This document shows, piece after piece, positions 8,311 through 16,783 of a stretch of 49,206 nucleotides of DNA. Below the pieces are notes generated by a model, which was not told where the DNA came from, did no database searches, and saw only the letters and a program-made list of their open reading frames with translations. The stretch lies in the NCBI GenBank assembly GCA_016930485.1, contig JAFGGP010000040.1, positions 1 through 49,206 on the forward strand, written 5' to 3'. The position numbers were made by a program, and so were the translations under genes. This DNA comes from Candidatus Omnitrophota bacterium (lineage in GTDB: Bacteria; Omnitrophota; Gorgyraeia; JAFGGP01). Each line of letters starts with the position of its first letter. The first letter of the stretch is position 1.

Positions 8311-10086
8311 ATGAAAAAATCGCCCTTTTTTATGAAAAGCGGTATCGCACTGGCCTTGTGGATAGGCTGCACACTCTTTTCTCTTTCCGTTCCTTGCCGG
8401 GCAGATGACGTGAAACAAACGCATTTTGCCTCAGCCTCTGATGAGAGTGAATCAGATGAATACGCAGGTGCCGGTGCGGTAGGGAGTCCGGTTATCGGAT
8501 CCGCAGCGAGTCAGGGCTATAAACTGAATATCGGACCGATGGCAACCAGGAATATCAGTCCCACCACAACTATTATCAGCCCCAATCAGGGGCTTCCGAT
8601 TCAGGATGAGACCCCGACCTTGCGATGGTCTTATTTTGATGCGGAGAGCGACCCGCAGCGGATGTTTCAGATCCAGATTTCCAAAGACAATTTTCAGACC
8701 ATTGCCTATGACAGCGGATTTATATCGTCAGGCGGATTTTCCTATACGACGCCTATTTTGTCAAAGAATGAACCGGCTACCGTATACAGGTGGCGCGTCA
8801 GGACGCACGATGGATACGACCTATCGGGGTGGGTTGCCGCCAATAACGGATTCCGGGTCAGCGGCGAGGTTTTTGATATTGCCGTCCTCGATGCCAGACA
8901 GTGGGCTACCGGCCCTTCGATTATGCCGGAGAGGTGGCAAACCGACAATGACCCGTATTTTTGGTGGGAACCTCCTTCAGAGGGGAAGGGGGTTGCCGGA
9001 TACAGCTACGCTATTGACGAGCTCCCCGATGACATCGTGGATATAACGGCCACCTCCATACAACTGGATGAAGATGCCCTGCTGGATGGCAGACATACCT
9101 TTTACGTAGCCGCAAGCAATACGGCCGGCAACTGGGGTAGTCCCGCCGCATTTTCTCTCTGGGTCGATACGGTACCGCCGTCGGTAGTCGCCTTTGGTCC
9201 GGCAGAGGGCAGAATCATCGATAACGACAAACCGAGAATTTTTGTGAGGGTGTATGATGTGAACAGCGGCGAAGACGGAGAAACCGCGACATTGAAGATT
9301 AATGGTTCCAGCGTTGAGTTTGAGTATAATCAGGATGCCCACGAATTTTCCTTTGTGCCGACAACGCCGCTTCGCGAGGGAGAAAATGCCGTTTCGTTCA
9401 GCATCCGGGATTATGTCGGTAACGAGATTATTCCCTTTATATGGGGATTTATTGTGGACACCGAAGGCCCTGCCGGCTCGGTAGTTATTAATGATGGCGA
9501 CGAAATGACCACCTCGGTATATGTCAGACTTACGATTCGGGCGGATGACTTTACCTCCGCAGTCACCGCGATGAGCATTTCCAACGACGGTATCTTTGAT
9601 ACCGAGAGGTGGGAGGCGTTGGCGCCCTACAAGGATGATTGGATGCTCGAGCCGACAAGCGGCGTCAAGAAGGTATGGATCAAATTTCGGGATAGCGCCG
9701 GCAACGAATCCGAATCTGTTTTCGATGCGATTCTGTTAGTTATTAAGGCACCGGATACCTATATTACCTCAGGTCCGTCCGGCTCTGTCAGTACCGGTAC
9801 GGCACACTTTACCTTTGCGGCATCGAAGGAAGGGTGCCTGTTTTCCTGGTCATTCGACGATGAGGCCTGGTCTGACTGGCAGGGCGTCCAGGATGCAACG
9901 AAAGATAGCCTTGAAGAGGGGAATCATTATTTTCGTGTCCGGGCCGCCGTTGACGTTAACGGCAACACGATTATCGATCCGGATGAGATTGACCCGGTGC
10001 CGGCCTCACGAACCTGGGTAGTTGGGACTCAGGCGCCAGAAGTTGCCCCTCAGGAAGGGGAGATTAAGATCTGGAAGATAGAGTAA
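8311..10086 (+). CDS. Secreted protein with Fn3/Ig-like beta domains
   Basis: A 591-residue exported protein with a signal peptide of about 31 residues (MKKSPFFMKSGIALALWIGC... PCRADD). The body is beta-sandwich-like. One Fn3-like domain spans about residues 85-175 (PTLRWSYFDAESDPQRMFQIQ). Further Ig/Fn3-like units follow (DTVPPSVVAFGPAEGRI, DTEGPAGSVVINDGD, DTYITSGPSGSVSTGTAHFTF), each opened by the proline-rich linker usual in cell-surface repeats. An acidic calcium-loop-like stretch (DVNGNTIIDPDEIDP) lies near the C-terminus. No enzyme motif is seen. Position right after gspK suggests a substrate or surface partner of the secretion system; this is inference. Confidence 0.75.
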   Translation: MKKSPFFMKSGIALALWIGCTLFSLSVPCRADDVKQTHFASASDESESDEYAGAGAVGSPVIGSAASQGYKLNIGPMATRNISPTTTIISPNQGLPIQDETPTLRWSYFDAESDPQRMFQIQISKDNFQTIAYDSGFISSGGFSYTTPILSKNEPATVYRWRVRTHDGYDLSGWVAANNGFRVSGEVFDIAVLDARQWATGPSIMPERWQTDNDPYFWWEPPSEGKGVAGYSYAIDELPDDIVDITATSIQLDEDALLDGRHTFYVAASNTAGNWGSPAAFSLWVDTVPPSVVAFGPAEGRIIDNDKPRIFVRVYDVNSGEDGETATLKINGSSVEFEYNQDAHEFSFVPTTPLREGENAVSFSIRDYVGNEIIPFIWGFIVDTEGPAGSVVINDGDEMTTSVYVRLTIRADDFTSAVTAMSISNDGIFDTERWEALAPYKDDWMLEPTSGVKKVWIKFRDSAGNESESVFDAILLVIKAPDTYITSGPSGSVSTGTAHFTFAASKEGCLFSWSFDDEAWSDWQGVQDATKDSLEEGNHYFRVRAAVDVNGNTIIDPDEIDPVPASRTWVVGTQAPEVAPQEGEIKIWKIE

Positions 10087-10091
10087 TAGAG

Positions 10092-10126
10092 AGCTCTTAG
10101 CCTTCAGCTTTCAGCCATCAGCTTTA
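10092..10126. repeat. Tandem AGCnnnC heptamers
   Basis: Five consecutive 7-mers, AGCTCTT, AGCCTTC, AGCTTTC, AGCCATC and AGCTTTA, follow the stop codon of the 8311 gene. Near-identical heptamers form the arms of the elements at 23754 and 35305. No right arm is visible before 10500, so this is a single or decayed arm. Confidence 0.65.
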
Positions 10127-10220
10127 AAAAACATACCCCGGGACCTACAAACAATAACCATCCTTTGTACACTTCACGCTTTTCTGTTTTTTGCCAAACA
10201 GCCTCTTTTTCTCCCATTTT

Positions 10221-10327
10221 ACCCCGTTAGACTTAAAAAACCCCGCTTTCAGAGCGAGGGGATACATACAATGTTGCATTGCAGCAAAAAAGAAAGCCCC
10301 GGTTTTTAAGGCCCGATCTAACGGGGT
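10221..10327. repeat. 107-bp inverted repeat
   Basis: ACCCCGTTAGA (10221-10231) and TCTAACGGGGT (10317-10327) are perfect 11-bp inverted ends. Inside, CTTAAAAAACCCCGCTTTC is loosely matched by GAAAGCCCCGGTTTTTAAG, and a smaller GC hairpin sits at about 10241-10261. It could act as a two-way terminator between the 8311 gene and the pil operon or be a small non-autonomous element. The rest of the 10087-10400 gap shows no gene. Confidence 0.6.
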
Positions 10328-10401
10328 TTAATTGATTTTTATAACATGCTGATAATGTGATAGTTATAATTCTTGTACGTTTGCGCTTAAACAAAAAATT
10401 A

Positions 10402-10445
10402 TTGACAAAATATAACAAATAGTATATAGGTATATCAAATACTAT
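10402..10445 (+). promoter_or_regulatory. Promoter with palindromic operator candidate
   Basis: TTGACA (10402-10407) and TATAGG (10425-10430) are 17 bases apart. The -10 region overlaps an inverted repeat, ATAGTAT (10419-10425) with ATACTAT (10439-10445), with another half-site TAGTAT at 10450-10455. A dimeric regulator, possibly the MerR-type product just downstream, could bind here. Confidence 0.5.
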
Positions 10446-10530
10446 CAAGTAGTATCATAGGTACGAGGGGCATAAGTTACGGCGCGCTGCGACGTAACTT
10501 TTGTCGTCATTAAGGAGGAGGAGAGGCGAG

Positions 10531-10728
10531 TTGGTAGGGCAGAAAATTAAGTATTACAGTGCTCAGGAAGCCGCATCGGTATTGGGGATTTCCAAGCAGA
10601 CCCTGATTCGTTATGAAAAACGGGGGGTGTTCCCGCGTCCCAAGAGAAACTCGATAAACGGATGGCGGGAGTATACTCAGAGGCAGGTGGCGGAGTTACG
10701 CAGGATTCTCGGTAGGACGACTGCGTAA
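10531..10728 (+). CDS. Small MerR-type DNA-binding protein
   Basis: A 65-residue protein that is essentially one MerR-type winged helix: KYYSAQEAASVLGISKQTLIRYEKRGVFPRPKRN followed by the wing (GWREYTQRQVAELRRIL). It lacks the coiled coil and effector domain of full MerR regulators, so it resembles stand-alone excisionase/MlrA-like DNA binders. The ORF track begins at TTG 10501, but the AAGGAGGAGGAG ribosome-binding site at 10512-10523 lies inside that reading; the TTG at 10531 is the better start. It sits between a palindromic promoter region and pilMN and may control itself or the pil operon; that link is inference. Confidence 0.8.
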   Translation: MVGQKIKYYSAQEAASVLGISKQTLIRYEKRGVFPRPKRNSINGWREYTQRQVAELRRILGRTTA

Positions 10729-10821
10729 CAGGACCGGAGGCCTTCCGTCGACTGAGTAAGGGCATGCTTGGAAAGACTCGAACGGAATTTATAACAGGAA
10801 GACAGGACTCAGGTTGCATAC

Positions 10822-12393
10822 ATGATAAAAAGCATAGGACTGGATATTGCGGGTGACAGCATACGGATAGTTGAGTGCACCCAGGACAAAAAAGATATCA
10901 CTATATCGCGGGTGGGCGCATTGAAACTTGTCCAGAAGGTAGGGGTGAGCGGCGATGATATCTTGCATAGCGGCATCAATACCCTCCTCAAGGAGCTCTC
11001 GATTAAGAATAGGAGGGTCAATTTCGCCATGCCGGGTTCTTCGGCATTTGTGCGAACCAGCAAGATCCTCGTGAGTGAGAGGAGGCGCCTCGAAGAGATG
11101 GTGAGGCATGAGGCGATCCAGACCATCCCGTTTAATCTGGAGGAGGTGGCGTGGGACTATTTTTTAACCAAGGATTTTAACGATGCGGTAAAGGGGTCGC
11201 GAATTCCCCAGGAGGTCGAACTTGTCCTTGTCGCCGTTAAAAAAGACCTGATCGAACAGAAAAGGCGTCTGATAGAGACTGCCGGGGTTTCGGTAAGCCG
11301 GGTAAGCACACGTCCGCTAGCGGCGTATACCTGTCTGCAATTTTCCGGAAAACGGGCGGCCGATACACATAGACTGTTTGTCGAAGTGGGCCTGAATTAT
11401 ACCGATATTGTGCTGGGGAGAGGGAAGGACGTGTGGGTGCGCAGTCTACCGTTCGGCCTACCGGAAGACCTATCTTCGGTCCAGGATGCGAAGTTACGCA
11501 GCTGGATTGGTGAGGTGAAAAGGGCCTGTGAATTTTATTTTATGGAACGCTTTCCGGAACAATCATCGGGTATTGCGCAGGTGCTGAAGGAGCATATTCA
11601 ATACGTTGATCTGGCAGGGCCCGCCGGCGCAAGTCCGGAGATCTCGGCGTTATTCAAAGAGGTTTTCGGAAAGGAGGCCGCACTCTTTAACCCCTTTGCG
11701 GTAGCGCCCCTTTCTAAAGAAGCCGAAAGCGTTGTAGCACGCAAGGCCCTTCCCGAGCTTTCGACATTCGCCGCCTGCCTGGGGCTGGCGCTGTCTCGAC
11801 TGGGCCCGGACGAAAGTGCCATTAATCTCTATAAGGATTCGCTGAGCAGCCGGAGACAGAGCTTTGAAAAAAGGCTTTATACTACCCTTGCATACTGTTG
11901 TGGTTTTGCTATTGTGGCAAGTGCGGCCTTTCCGCTGGGAGGGGATATACAGGTAAAAAGGGAACTCCTCGCCGATTTAGAGGGGATGCTTTCCGAAGCG
12001 CGCTCCTATCGCCCGAAGATTATCCGTCTTACCGAGCAACGCAATCTGACAAAGGAGAAGGTAAATACCCTCTACTCTATCGCCATCAATCGCGGTATAT
12101 GGCTCGATATCCTGAACGGACTTAAGGAATCGCTCCCAGGCGATGTCTGGATTACCGAACTGGACGGCACCAAAGAGGCCTCCGGGCAGCTGGTTGCCGA
12201 GCTCACCATCAAGGGAAACGGCCCTTCATACGAACAGATCAATAAATTAGTCAGCGCCCTAAAGCTATCGAGGTATTTTGAGGATGTAAAACCTGTTTCT
12301 TCGTCGGTTGTGCGGGTAGACGATGCCGAGGTAGTCGAGTTTACTATTACCATGGGGGTCAAGGGAAAACAGTTCTGGGATAAGCAGGGGTAA
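10822..12393 (+). CDS. pilM: PilM-PilN fusion, T4P/T2SS inner-membrane assembly protein
   Basis: A 523-residue protein joining two normally separate subunits. Residues 1-330 are the actin-like PilM fold (MIKSIGLDIAGDSIRIVE, then RLFVEVGLNYTDIVLGRG). Residues 335-515 resemble PilN: the SAINLYKDSL-like junction, a hydrophobic segment (LAYCCGFAIVASAAFPLG), a coiled region, and a domain with LDILNGLKESLPGDVWITELDG. In T4P, PilM binds the cytoplasmic tail of PilN; in T2SS the same unit is one protein, GspL, so this fusion is GspL-like. The next genes are PilO-, PilP- and secretin-like, the classical order. Confidence 0.9.
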   Translation: MIKSIGLDIAGDSIRIVECTQDKKDITISRVGALKLVQKVGVSGDDILHSGINTLLKELSIKNRRVNFAMPGSSAFVRTSKILVSERRRLEEMVRHEAIQTIPFNLEEVAWDYFLTKDFNDAVKGSRIPQEVELVLVAVKKDLIEQKRRLIETAGVSVSRVSTRPLAAYTCLQFSGKRAADTHRLFVEVGLNYTDIVLGRGKDVWVRSLPFGLPEDLSSVQDAKLRSWIGEVKRACEFYFMERFPEQSSGIAQVLKEHIQYVDLAGPAGASPEISALFKEVFGKEAALFNPFAVAPLSKEAESVVARKALPELSTFAACLGLALSRLGPDESAINLYKDSLSSRRQSFEKRLYTTLAYCCGFAIVASAAFPLGGDIQVKRELLADLEGMLSEARSYRPKIIRLTEQRNLTKEKVNTLYSIAINRGIWLDILNGLKESLPGDVWITELDGTKEASGQLVAELTIKGNGPSYEQINKLVSALKLSRYFEDVKPVSSSVVRVDDAEVVEFTITMGVKGKQFWDKQG

Positions 12394-12399
12394 TGCCAT

Positions 12400-13122
12400 A
12401 TGGCAAAGGTCATAAGCAGCATCGTATTATTTTGCGCCGGGTGCTATTTTGTCATAGCGCAGCCGGTGCTGTCGCATGTGCAGGGGCAGAGGATGACCGA
12501 TACGATCGAGACCGATAAAAAAATGGTAAAGCGGTTTCTGCTCGAGGGTGATATAGTGCCGTCCCGCCAGCTGTATCAGCAGATAGAGGCAGAACAGGAG
12601 GCCTTTGAGGGGTACGGGGCCCAGCTGAGGAAGTTTCTCGATCCCGGCTTCAAAAGTCTTCCCCGCGGCTCCGAAAGCGGACTGTATTTCCGGGAGGCGC
12701 TTTTTGCCCTTGAAAAGAAACTGGATAGAGAGGCAAAGGGGGCCGGGATCGAAATTCCGAAGTCTCTGGGGTTCGGGACAGAGTTGCCCCCGGTTAGTGA
12801 GGTGCCCCGCCTGTTAAAGCAGCTGACTTTAGTGGAACAGGTGGTCACGTCTTTTATTTCCGAGGGGGCAACAGAGATAAGCGAAATACAATTGCTGGAG
12901 CTTCCGGCGGTTGATGGGCAGAATTTTGAAGAGGTTCCGGTTGAGGTGCGGGCGGTGGTTTCTCACGGAGGGCTGTTGCGCGTTCTCTACGCCCTGAACA
13001 CGGCTCAGCCTGCGGTTGATATCAGGACCCTGCGGGTAAAACGGCTGGATACATTACTGGAGGTAGACCTGACGGCGTCGGTATTTTTATTTAACGAGGC
13101 AGCCAGCGAGACAAAACTATAA
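12400..13122 (+). CDS. pilO: PilO-like / Amuc_1100-type pilus assembly protein
   Basis: A 240-residue protein with one N-terminal membrane segment (ISSIVLFCAGCYFVIAQPV), a coiled stretch (about 40-75) and a C-terminal ferredoxin-like domain (VPVEVRAVVSHGGLLRVLYALN). The middle part (GLYFREALFALEKKLDREAKGAGIEIPKSLGF) resembles the Akkermansia Amuc_1100 group of PilO-like proteins rather than proteobacterial PilO. PilO pairs with PilN in the periplasm and links the platform to PilP and the secretin. It starts six bases after the pilMN stop, with AGGGGT as ribosome-binding site. Confidence 0.8.
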   Translation: MAKVISSIVLFCAGCYFVIAQPVLSHVQGQRMTDTIETDKKMVKRFLLEGDIVPSRQLYQQIEAEQEAFEGYGAQLRKFLDPGFKSLPRGSESGLYFREALFALEKKLDREAKGAGIEIPKSLGFGTELPPVSEVPRLLKQLTLVEQVVTSFISEGATEISEIQLLELPAVDGQNFEEVPVEVRAVVSHGGLLRVLYALNTAQPAVDIRTLRVKRLDTLLEVDLTASVFLFNEAASETKL

Positions 13123-13131
13123 GAGCGGACG

Positions 13132-13635
13132 ATGAAAGAGAAACTGATATTCTGGGTTCTGGTACCTTTGTTGATAGGGGTGATTATGTATAAAATCTAC
13201 GAGTTTAAAGATGCCGGAGATATTTCGCCCCAGCTTATGAAAGAGCAGGAGACGATAAAACAGATGAAACGCACACAGCTTCCCAAGGCCCCCGAGCTTG
13301 ATCTGGCTGCTGCCCAGGGCGTGCGGCCGTTTACCGACTACGCGCACCTTATTCAGGAGGGCCCCTTTTTTCCGGTCGTCGTCGAAGGCGAGAAGCCCGC
13401 AATGAAAGAGATAATAAAGGTGGAACTGCTTCCGCGGAAGACCGTTTTTATCTATCGCGGCATCTCCGTGGTGAAGGGGCGTGAGGTGGTGGCACTTGAA
13501 TCGGCCGATGAGGGGGAGGTATTTTTTGTCGGTGTAGGAGACGAGATTAATCAATACACCGTTACCGATATTACCGATATGGAGGTTATCATTACGGATG
13601 GCGAGGAAGATATATCTATTAAGCGAATTGAATGA
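13132..13635 (+). CDS. PilP/GspC-like periplasmic alignment protein
   Basis: 167 residues with one N-terminal transmembrane segment (LIFWVLVPLLIGVIMYKI), a linker, and a small C-terminal beta domain (about 95-167: KTVFIYRGISVVKGREVVALES, VFFVGVGDEI) of the PilP/GspC homology-region type. Such domains bind the N0 domain of the secretin and bridge inner and outer membranes. The size, nine-base spacing from pilO and position just before the secretin support the call; the sequence itself is divergent. It may be the counterpart of Akkermansia Amuc_1099, which is a guess from gene order. Confidence 0.7.
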   Translation: MKEKLIFWVLVPLLIGVIMYKIYEFKDAGDISPQLMKEQETIKQMKRTQLPKAPELDLAAAQGVRPFTDYAHLIQEGPFFPVVVEGEKPAMKEIIKVELLPRKTVFIYRGISVVKGREVVALESADEGEVFFVGVGDEINQYTVTDITDMEVIITDGEEDISIKRIE

Positions 13636-13636
13636 T

Positions 13637-16600
13637 ATGGGCCGCGTGATGAGGGGTTGCTGCGTTATGTCCATGCTCATTTGGTGCATCGTGGGCAGTG
13701 CGGGTATATCCCTATTGTGCACCTCTACCGCCTTTGCCGGAAGCAGCTATGAGGAAGAGGCCTTTGAAGAAGCAAAGGCAGAGGCAGAGGCATTATTTCA
13801 GGAAGCAAAGATTCTTCTTGAACAGCAGCGGTTTAATGAGGCGCAGGACCGTTTGATCGAGGCCTTGGGATTATATCCCGGCCACCGGCTTGCCAGAATT
13901 TACCTTGAGCAGCTCGATCGCATTATCGAACAGGGTGTAACTATTCCCACCAGCGATGTAAAGCATAAGATCAGCCAGGAAGAGAAAAGACAGGCGGTGT
14001 TTGAGCCGAGTACCCTTGATGCGCGACAGATACGTTCTCTGTATAACAGGGGCCGATATCTGTATAAGGAAGGTGATTATCCTTCGGCTATTGCCATGTT
14101 TCAAAAGATCCTCGAGGTAGAGCCGGATCACAGAGGGGCATCGCGATATCTAAAGAAGGCGCTTGAGGAGACCGGGGCGGATGTGGCGGCTTTACCGGAA
14201 AGGCGGCCGACCCAGGAGAGAGAAGGCGGCTTTTCTTTAGATGTCGGATACAACCAACCGGCAGCAATACAGACGTCCGTAGCGACAGAGACACCAGAGG
14301 ATGAGGCTGAAAGGATCAAGAGGGCGGCGGAGGAAAAGGCCCTCAGGGCACAGATGGATCTTTACGCCGAACTGTTACAGAAAGGACAGGATGCCTTTGA
14401 CGGGGGTCAGTACGGTGAGGCGATAGGTCACTTTGAGGCTGCCTTGGAAGTTGTTCCTGATTCGGCGGCAGCACGCGAATATATACGGATTGCCCGGGCA
14501 AAACAACTTGCCGCCGAGCACCACCGGGAAGAGACGAAGCCGCTCGATGAAACAGAGACCTCGCAGGTCGGCATCAGCGCGCGGCCGGTGTATACGACGG
14601 CGGCAGCGCCGAAGCAGGAGGCGGAGTATCTTGCCAGGGAGAAAGCGGAGATACGGAAGGCCTTGTTAGACAAGGAGATTCAGCTACACTATGAAAAGGG
14701 ACATGCTTTTCTAAATGAGGGGAACTATGGCGGGGCAATAGAGGAGTTTAAAAAGGTCATCCAGATTGATCCAACGGAGACCGAGGCGCAGAGTCTTCTT
14801 GAGAAGGCGAAAAAGACGCTTGAGAGGGATATGCAGAAGCAGTTGATCACCAAAAGGCGCGCAGAGAAAAAGGCCCTGGAGGTGTTAAGAGATCAGGATA
14901 AAGAGCGGATTGCCGAGGTACAGCGTATAGCGAAGGAAAAAGAAGAGGCCGAGATACAAAAACGGAAAGAAATCGAACAGAGAAAACGGGAAAGGATTAA
15001 GCAGCGGGAAGAAGAGATTAAAGAGACATCACGTATGAGAGAAGACCGTCTCAAGCAGTTACTTGCCAATGCGAAGTTTCTGTACGACGAGGGAGAATAC
15101 GACAAGTCGCAGGCCTTTATCGACGCCCTCCTTGAGGAGGACCCGAACAATCAGAAGGCCGTCGATTTTGCCCACATGCTCAGGCTTGCAAAGGTAGACC
15201 GGGAACAGGAGGAGTATGAAAAGGAGATCGAAGTAACCGATCAGAAGATGCTGCTTGAGGTAACAAAGAAAAACCTGATTCCCGATGAGTATATCGGCGA
15301 CGGCGACGAAGGGGAGGCGCCCGAGAAGGGTGCGGATAAGACGGTAGATTACCACCGATTGCCTTCACAGAGGGGCGCTACTCATCAGCCGTCAAAGATA
15401 CGCAAACAGCTTGATCAACTGGTGACGCTCGATTTTAAGGATGTCGATTTAATCAGTGTGCTCAACTATCTCTCTGATGTGACCGGCATTAATGTGGTTC
15501 CTTCAAGCGCCATCGCGCTTGAGGAGTATAAGGCGACTATCCGGGTAAAGAATATGCCGTTTAAGGACGCGCTCAGGTATCTCCTGAAGAGTTTGGGGCT
15601 CACCTACCGGATCGATGAGGATGCCATATGGGTTGCGACGCCCGACGATATAAAAAACGAAAAGATAGAAACAAGGGTGTATTCGCTCAATAAAGGCATT
15701 CACGCGACGGCAAAGTTGTCCCAGTCCGCGGGTGCCGCAGTTGTCGGCCTTGGGGATTCGCAATCATTGCCCGAGGTCACGACGATAAAGGATCTTCTGC
15801 AGGAGGCGGTGGATTTTCCCAAGGGTTCAAATCTGGTGCTGGACGAGAGGACGGGCTCGTTGATTGCAACCAATACCCCGTCCAATCTTCAGATCGTCGA
15901 AGATATCCTCACCAATCTTGACACGACACCTATCCAGATTCTCATCGAGACCCGCTTCATCGAGGTCAATATGTCCGACCTTGAGCACTTTGGGTTTGAC
16001 GCGAAACTCAATAGCGATTGGGGGCTAACCAGGAGGAATGTGCCCGATGGCAACAAGGTGCAGGTGGACCAGGATAGCGGGGTCAACTTTTCATCGTTTT
16101 CTGCCAGGGGGGACGAGGGGTTCAACCTGACCTTTCGCGGCGTGTTGACCCATCCGCAGTTCGAGCTCGTACTCCATATGCTTGAGGAAGAGACAAAGGC
16201 ACACACGCTTTCCGCCCCCAAGGTTACGACGTTAAACAATCAAACGGCCACTATTCAGGTCGTCGATGATTTTATCTACCCGACGCGGTACGAAATTTCG
16301 TTTGTGCCGCAGGACGACGATGGGGACGGTCAGATAGAGCAGGGTGAAGGAGAATTTCTGAACCTGCCCCAGGATTTTGTCACCCGCAAGGAAGGGATTA
16401 TTCTCAAGGTAACGCCGACCGTCGGCATGGACCAGGAGACCATCACCCTGTCGCTGGTGCCGGAGGTGAGCGATTTCTCCCAGTACGATAACTTCGGCGG
16501 CGGGGTAACGCTTCCCCGCTTTACCTCACGCAGCCTTACGACGAGCGCCATTATTAAAAACAATGAAACGGTGGTATTGGGCGGCCTGATCAAGGAGACA

Positions 16601-16783
16601 AATACCAATGCGGTAACGAAGGTGCCGATTCTAAGCAAACTTCCTCTCATCGGAAAGGCATTTCAGAAAAAGATAGACAACGTGGAGCGGCGCAATCTCC
16701 TTATTTTTGTTACGGCGCGCATTATCAATAATCAGCAGAATAGGCAACCGCAACCGGCTCGCGATAAAGGATCGGTGCTGTAA
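13637..16783 (+). CDS. gspD: TPR-containing outer-membrane secretin (GspD/PilQ)
   Basis: Outer-membrane channel of the T4P/T2SS. The ORF track starts at 13598 inside the pilP-like gene; ATG 13637, one base after that gene's stop, gives 1048 residues with a signal peptide ending STAFA|GSS. Residues ~35-180, 245-285, 350-400 and 475-520 are TPR-like (EKGHAFLNEGNYGGAIEEFKK), with a charged coiled coil at about 395-475. An N0/N1-type domain begins near 589 (LDQLVTLDFKDVDLISVLNYL). The secretin domain follows (APKVTTLNNQTATIQVV; VVLGGLIKETNTNAVTKVP; RRNLLIFVTARI). An EF-hand-like loop (DDDGDGQIEQGEGE) sits in the channel domain near 893. TPR-secretin fusions of this kind are known in the PVC group. 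Confidence 0.92.
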   Translation: MGRVMRGCCVMSMLIWCIVGSAGISLLCTSTAFAGSSYEEEAFEEAKAEAEALFQEAKILLEQQRFNEAQDRLIEALGLYPGHRLARIYLEQLDRIIEQGVTIPTSDVKHKISQEEKRQAVFEPSTLDARQIRSLYNRGRYLYKEGDYPSAIAMFQKILEVEPDHRGASRYLKKALEETGADVAALPERRPTQEREGGFSLDVGYNQPAAIQTSVATETPEDEAERIKRAAEEKALRAQMDLYAELLQKGQDAFDGGQYGEAIGHFEAALEVVPDSAAAREYIRIARAKQLAAEHHREETKPLDETETSQVGISARPVYTTAAAPKQEAEYLAREKAEIRKALLDKEIQLHYEKGHAFLNEGNYGGAIEEFKKVIQIDPTETEAQSLLEKAKKTLERDMQKQLITKRRAEKKALEVLRDQDKERIAEVQRIAKEKEEAEIQKRKEIEQRKRERIKQREEEIKETSRMREDRLKQLLANAKFLYDEGEYDKSQAFIDALLEEDPNNQKAVDFAHMLRLAKVDREQEEYEKEIEVTDQKMLLEVTKKNLIPDEYIGDGDEGEAPEKGADKTVDYHRLPSQRGATHQPSKIRKQLDQLVTLDFKDVDLISVLNYLSDVTGINVVPSSAIALEEYKATIRVKNMPFKDALRYLLKSLGLTYRIDEDAIWVATPDDIKNEKIETRVYSLNKGIHATAKLSQSAGAAVVGLGDSQSLPEVTTIKDLLQEAVDFPKGSNLVLDERTGSLIATNTPSNLQIVEDILTNLDTTPIQILIETRFIEVNMSDLEHFGFDAKLNSDWGLTRRNVPDGNKVQVDQDSGVNFSSFSARGDEGFNLTFRGVLTHPQFELVLHMLEEETKAHTLSAPKVTTLNNQTATIQVVDDFIYPTRYEISFVPQDDDGDGQIEQGEGEFLNLPQDFVTRKEGIILKVTPTVGMDQETITLSLVPEVSDFSQYDNFGGGVTLPRFTSRSLTTSAIIKNNETVVLGGLIKETNTNAVTKVPILSKLPLIGKAFQKKIDNVERRNLLIFVTARIINNQQNRQPQPARDKGSVL

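Noticed and set aside
10221-10327. Insertion sequence ends
   Set aside because: The 11-bp inverted ends enclose only about 85 bases with no transposase; at most a non-autonomous element or a terminator.
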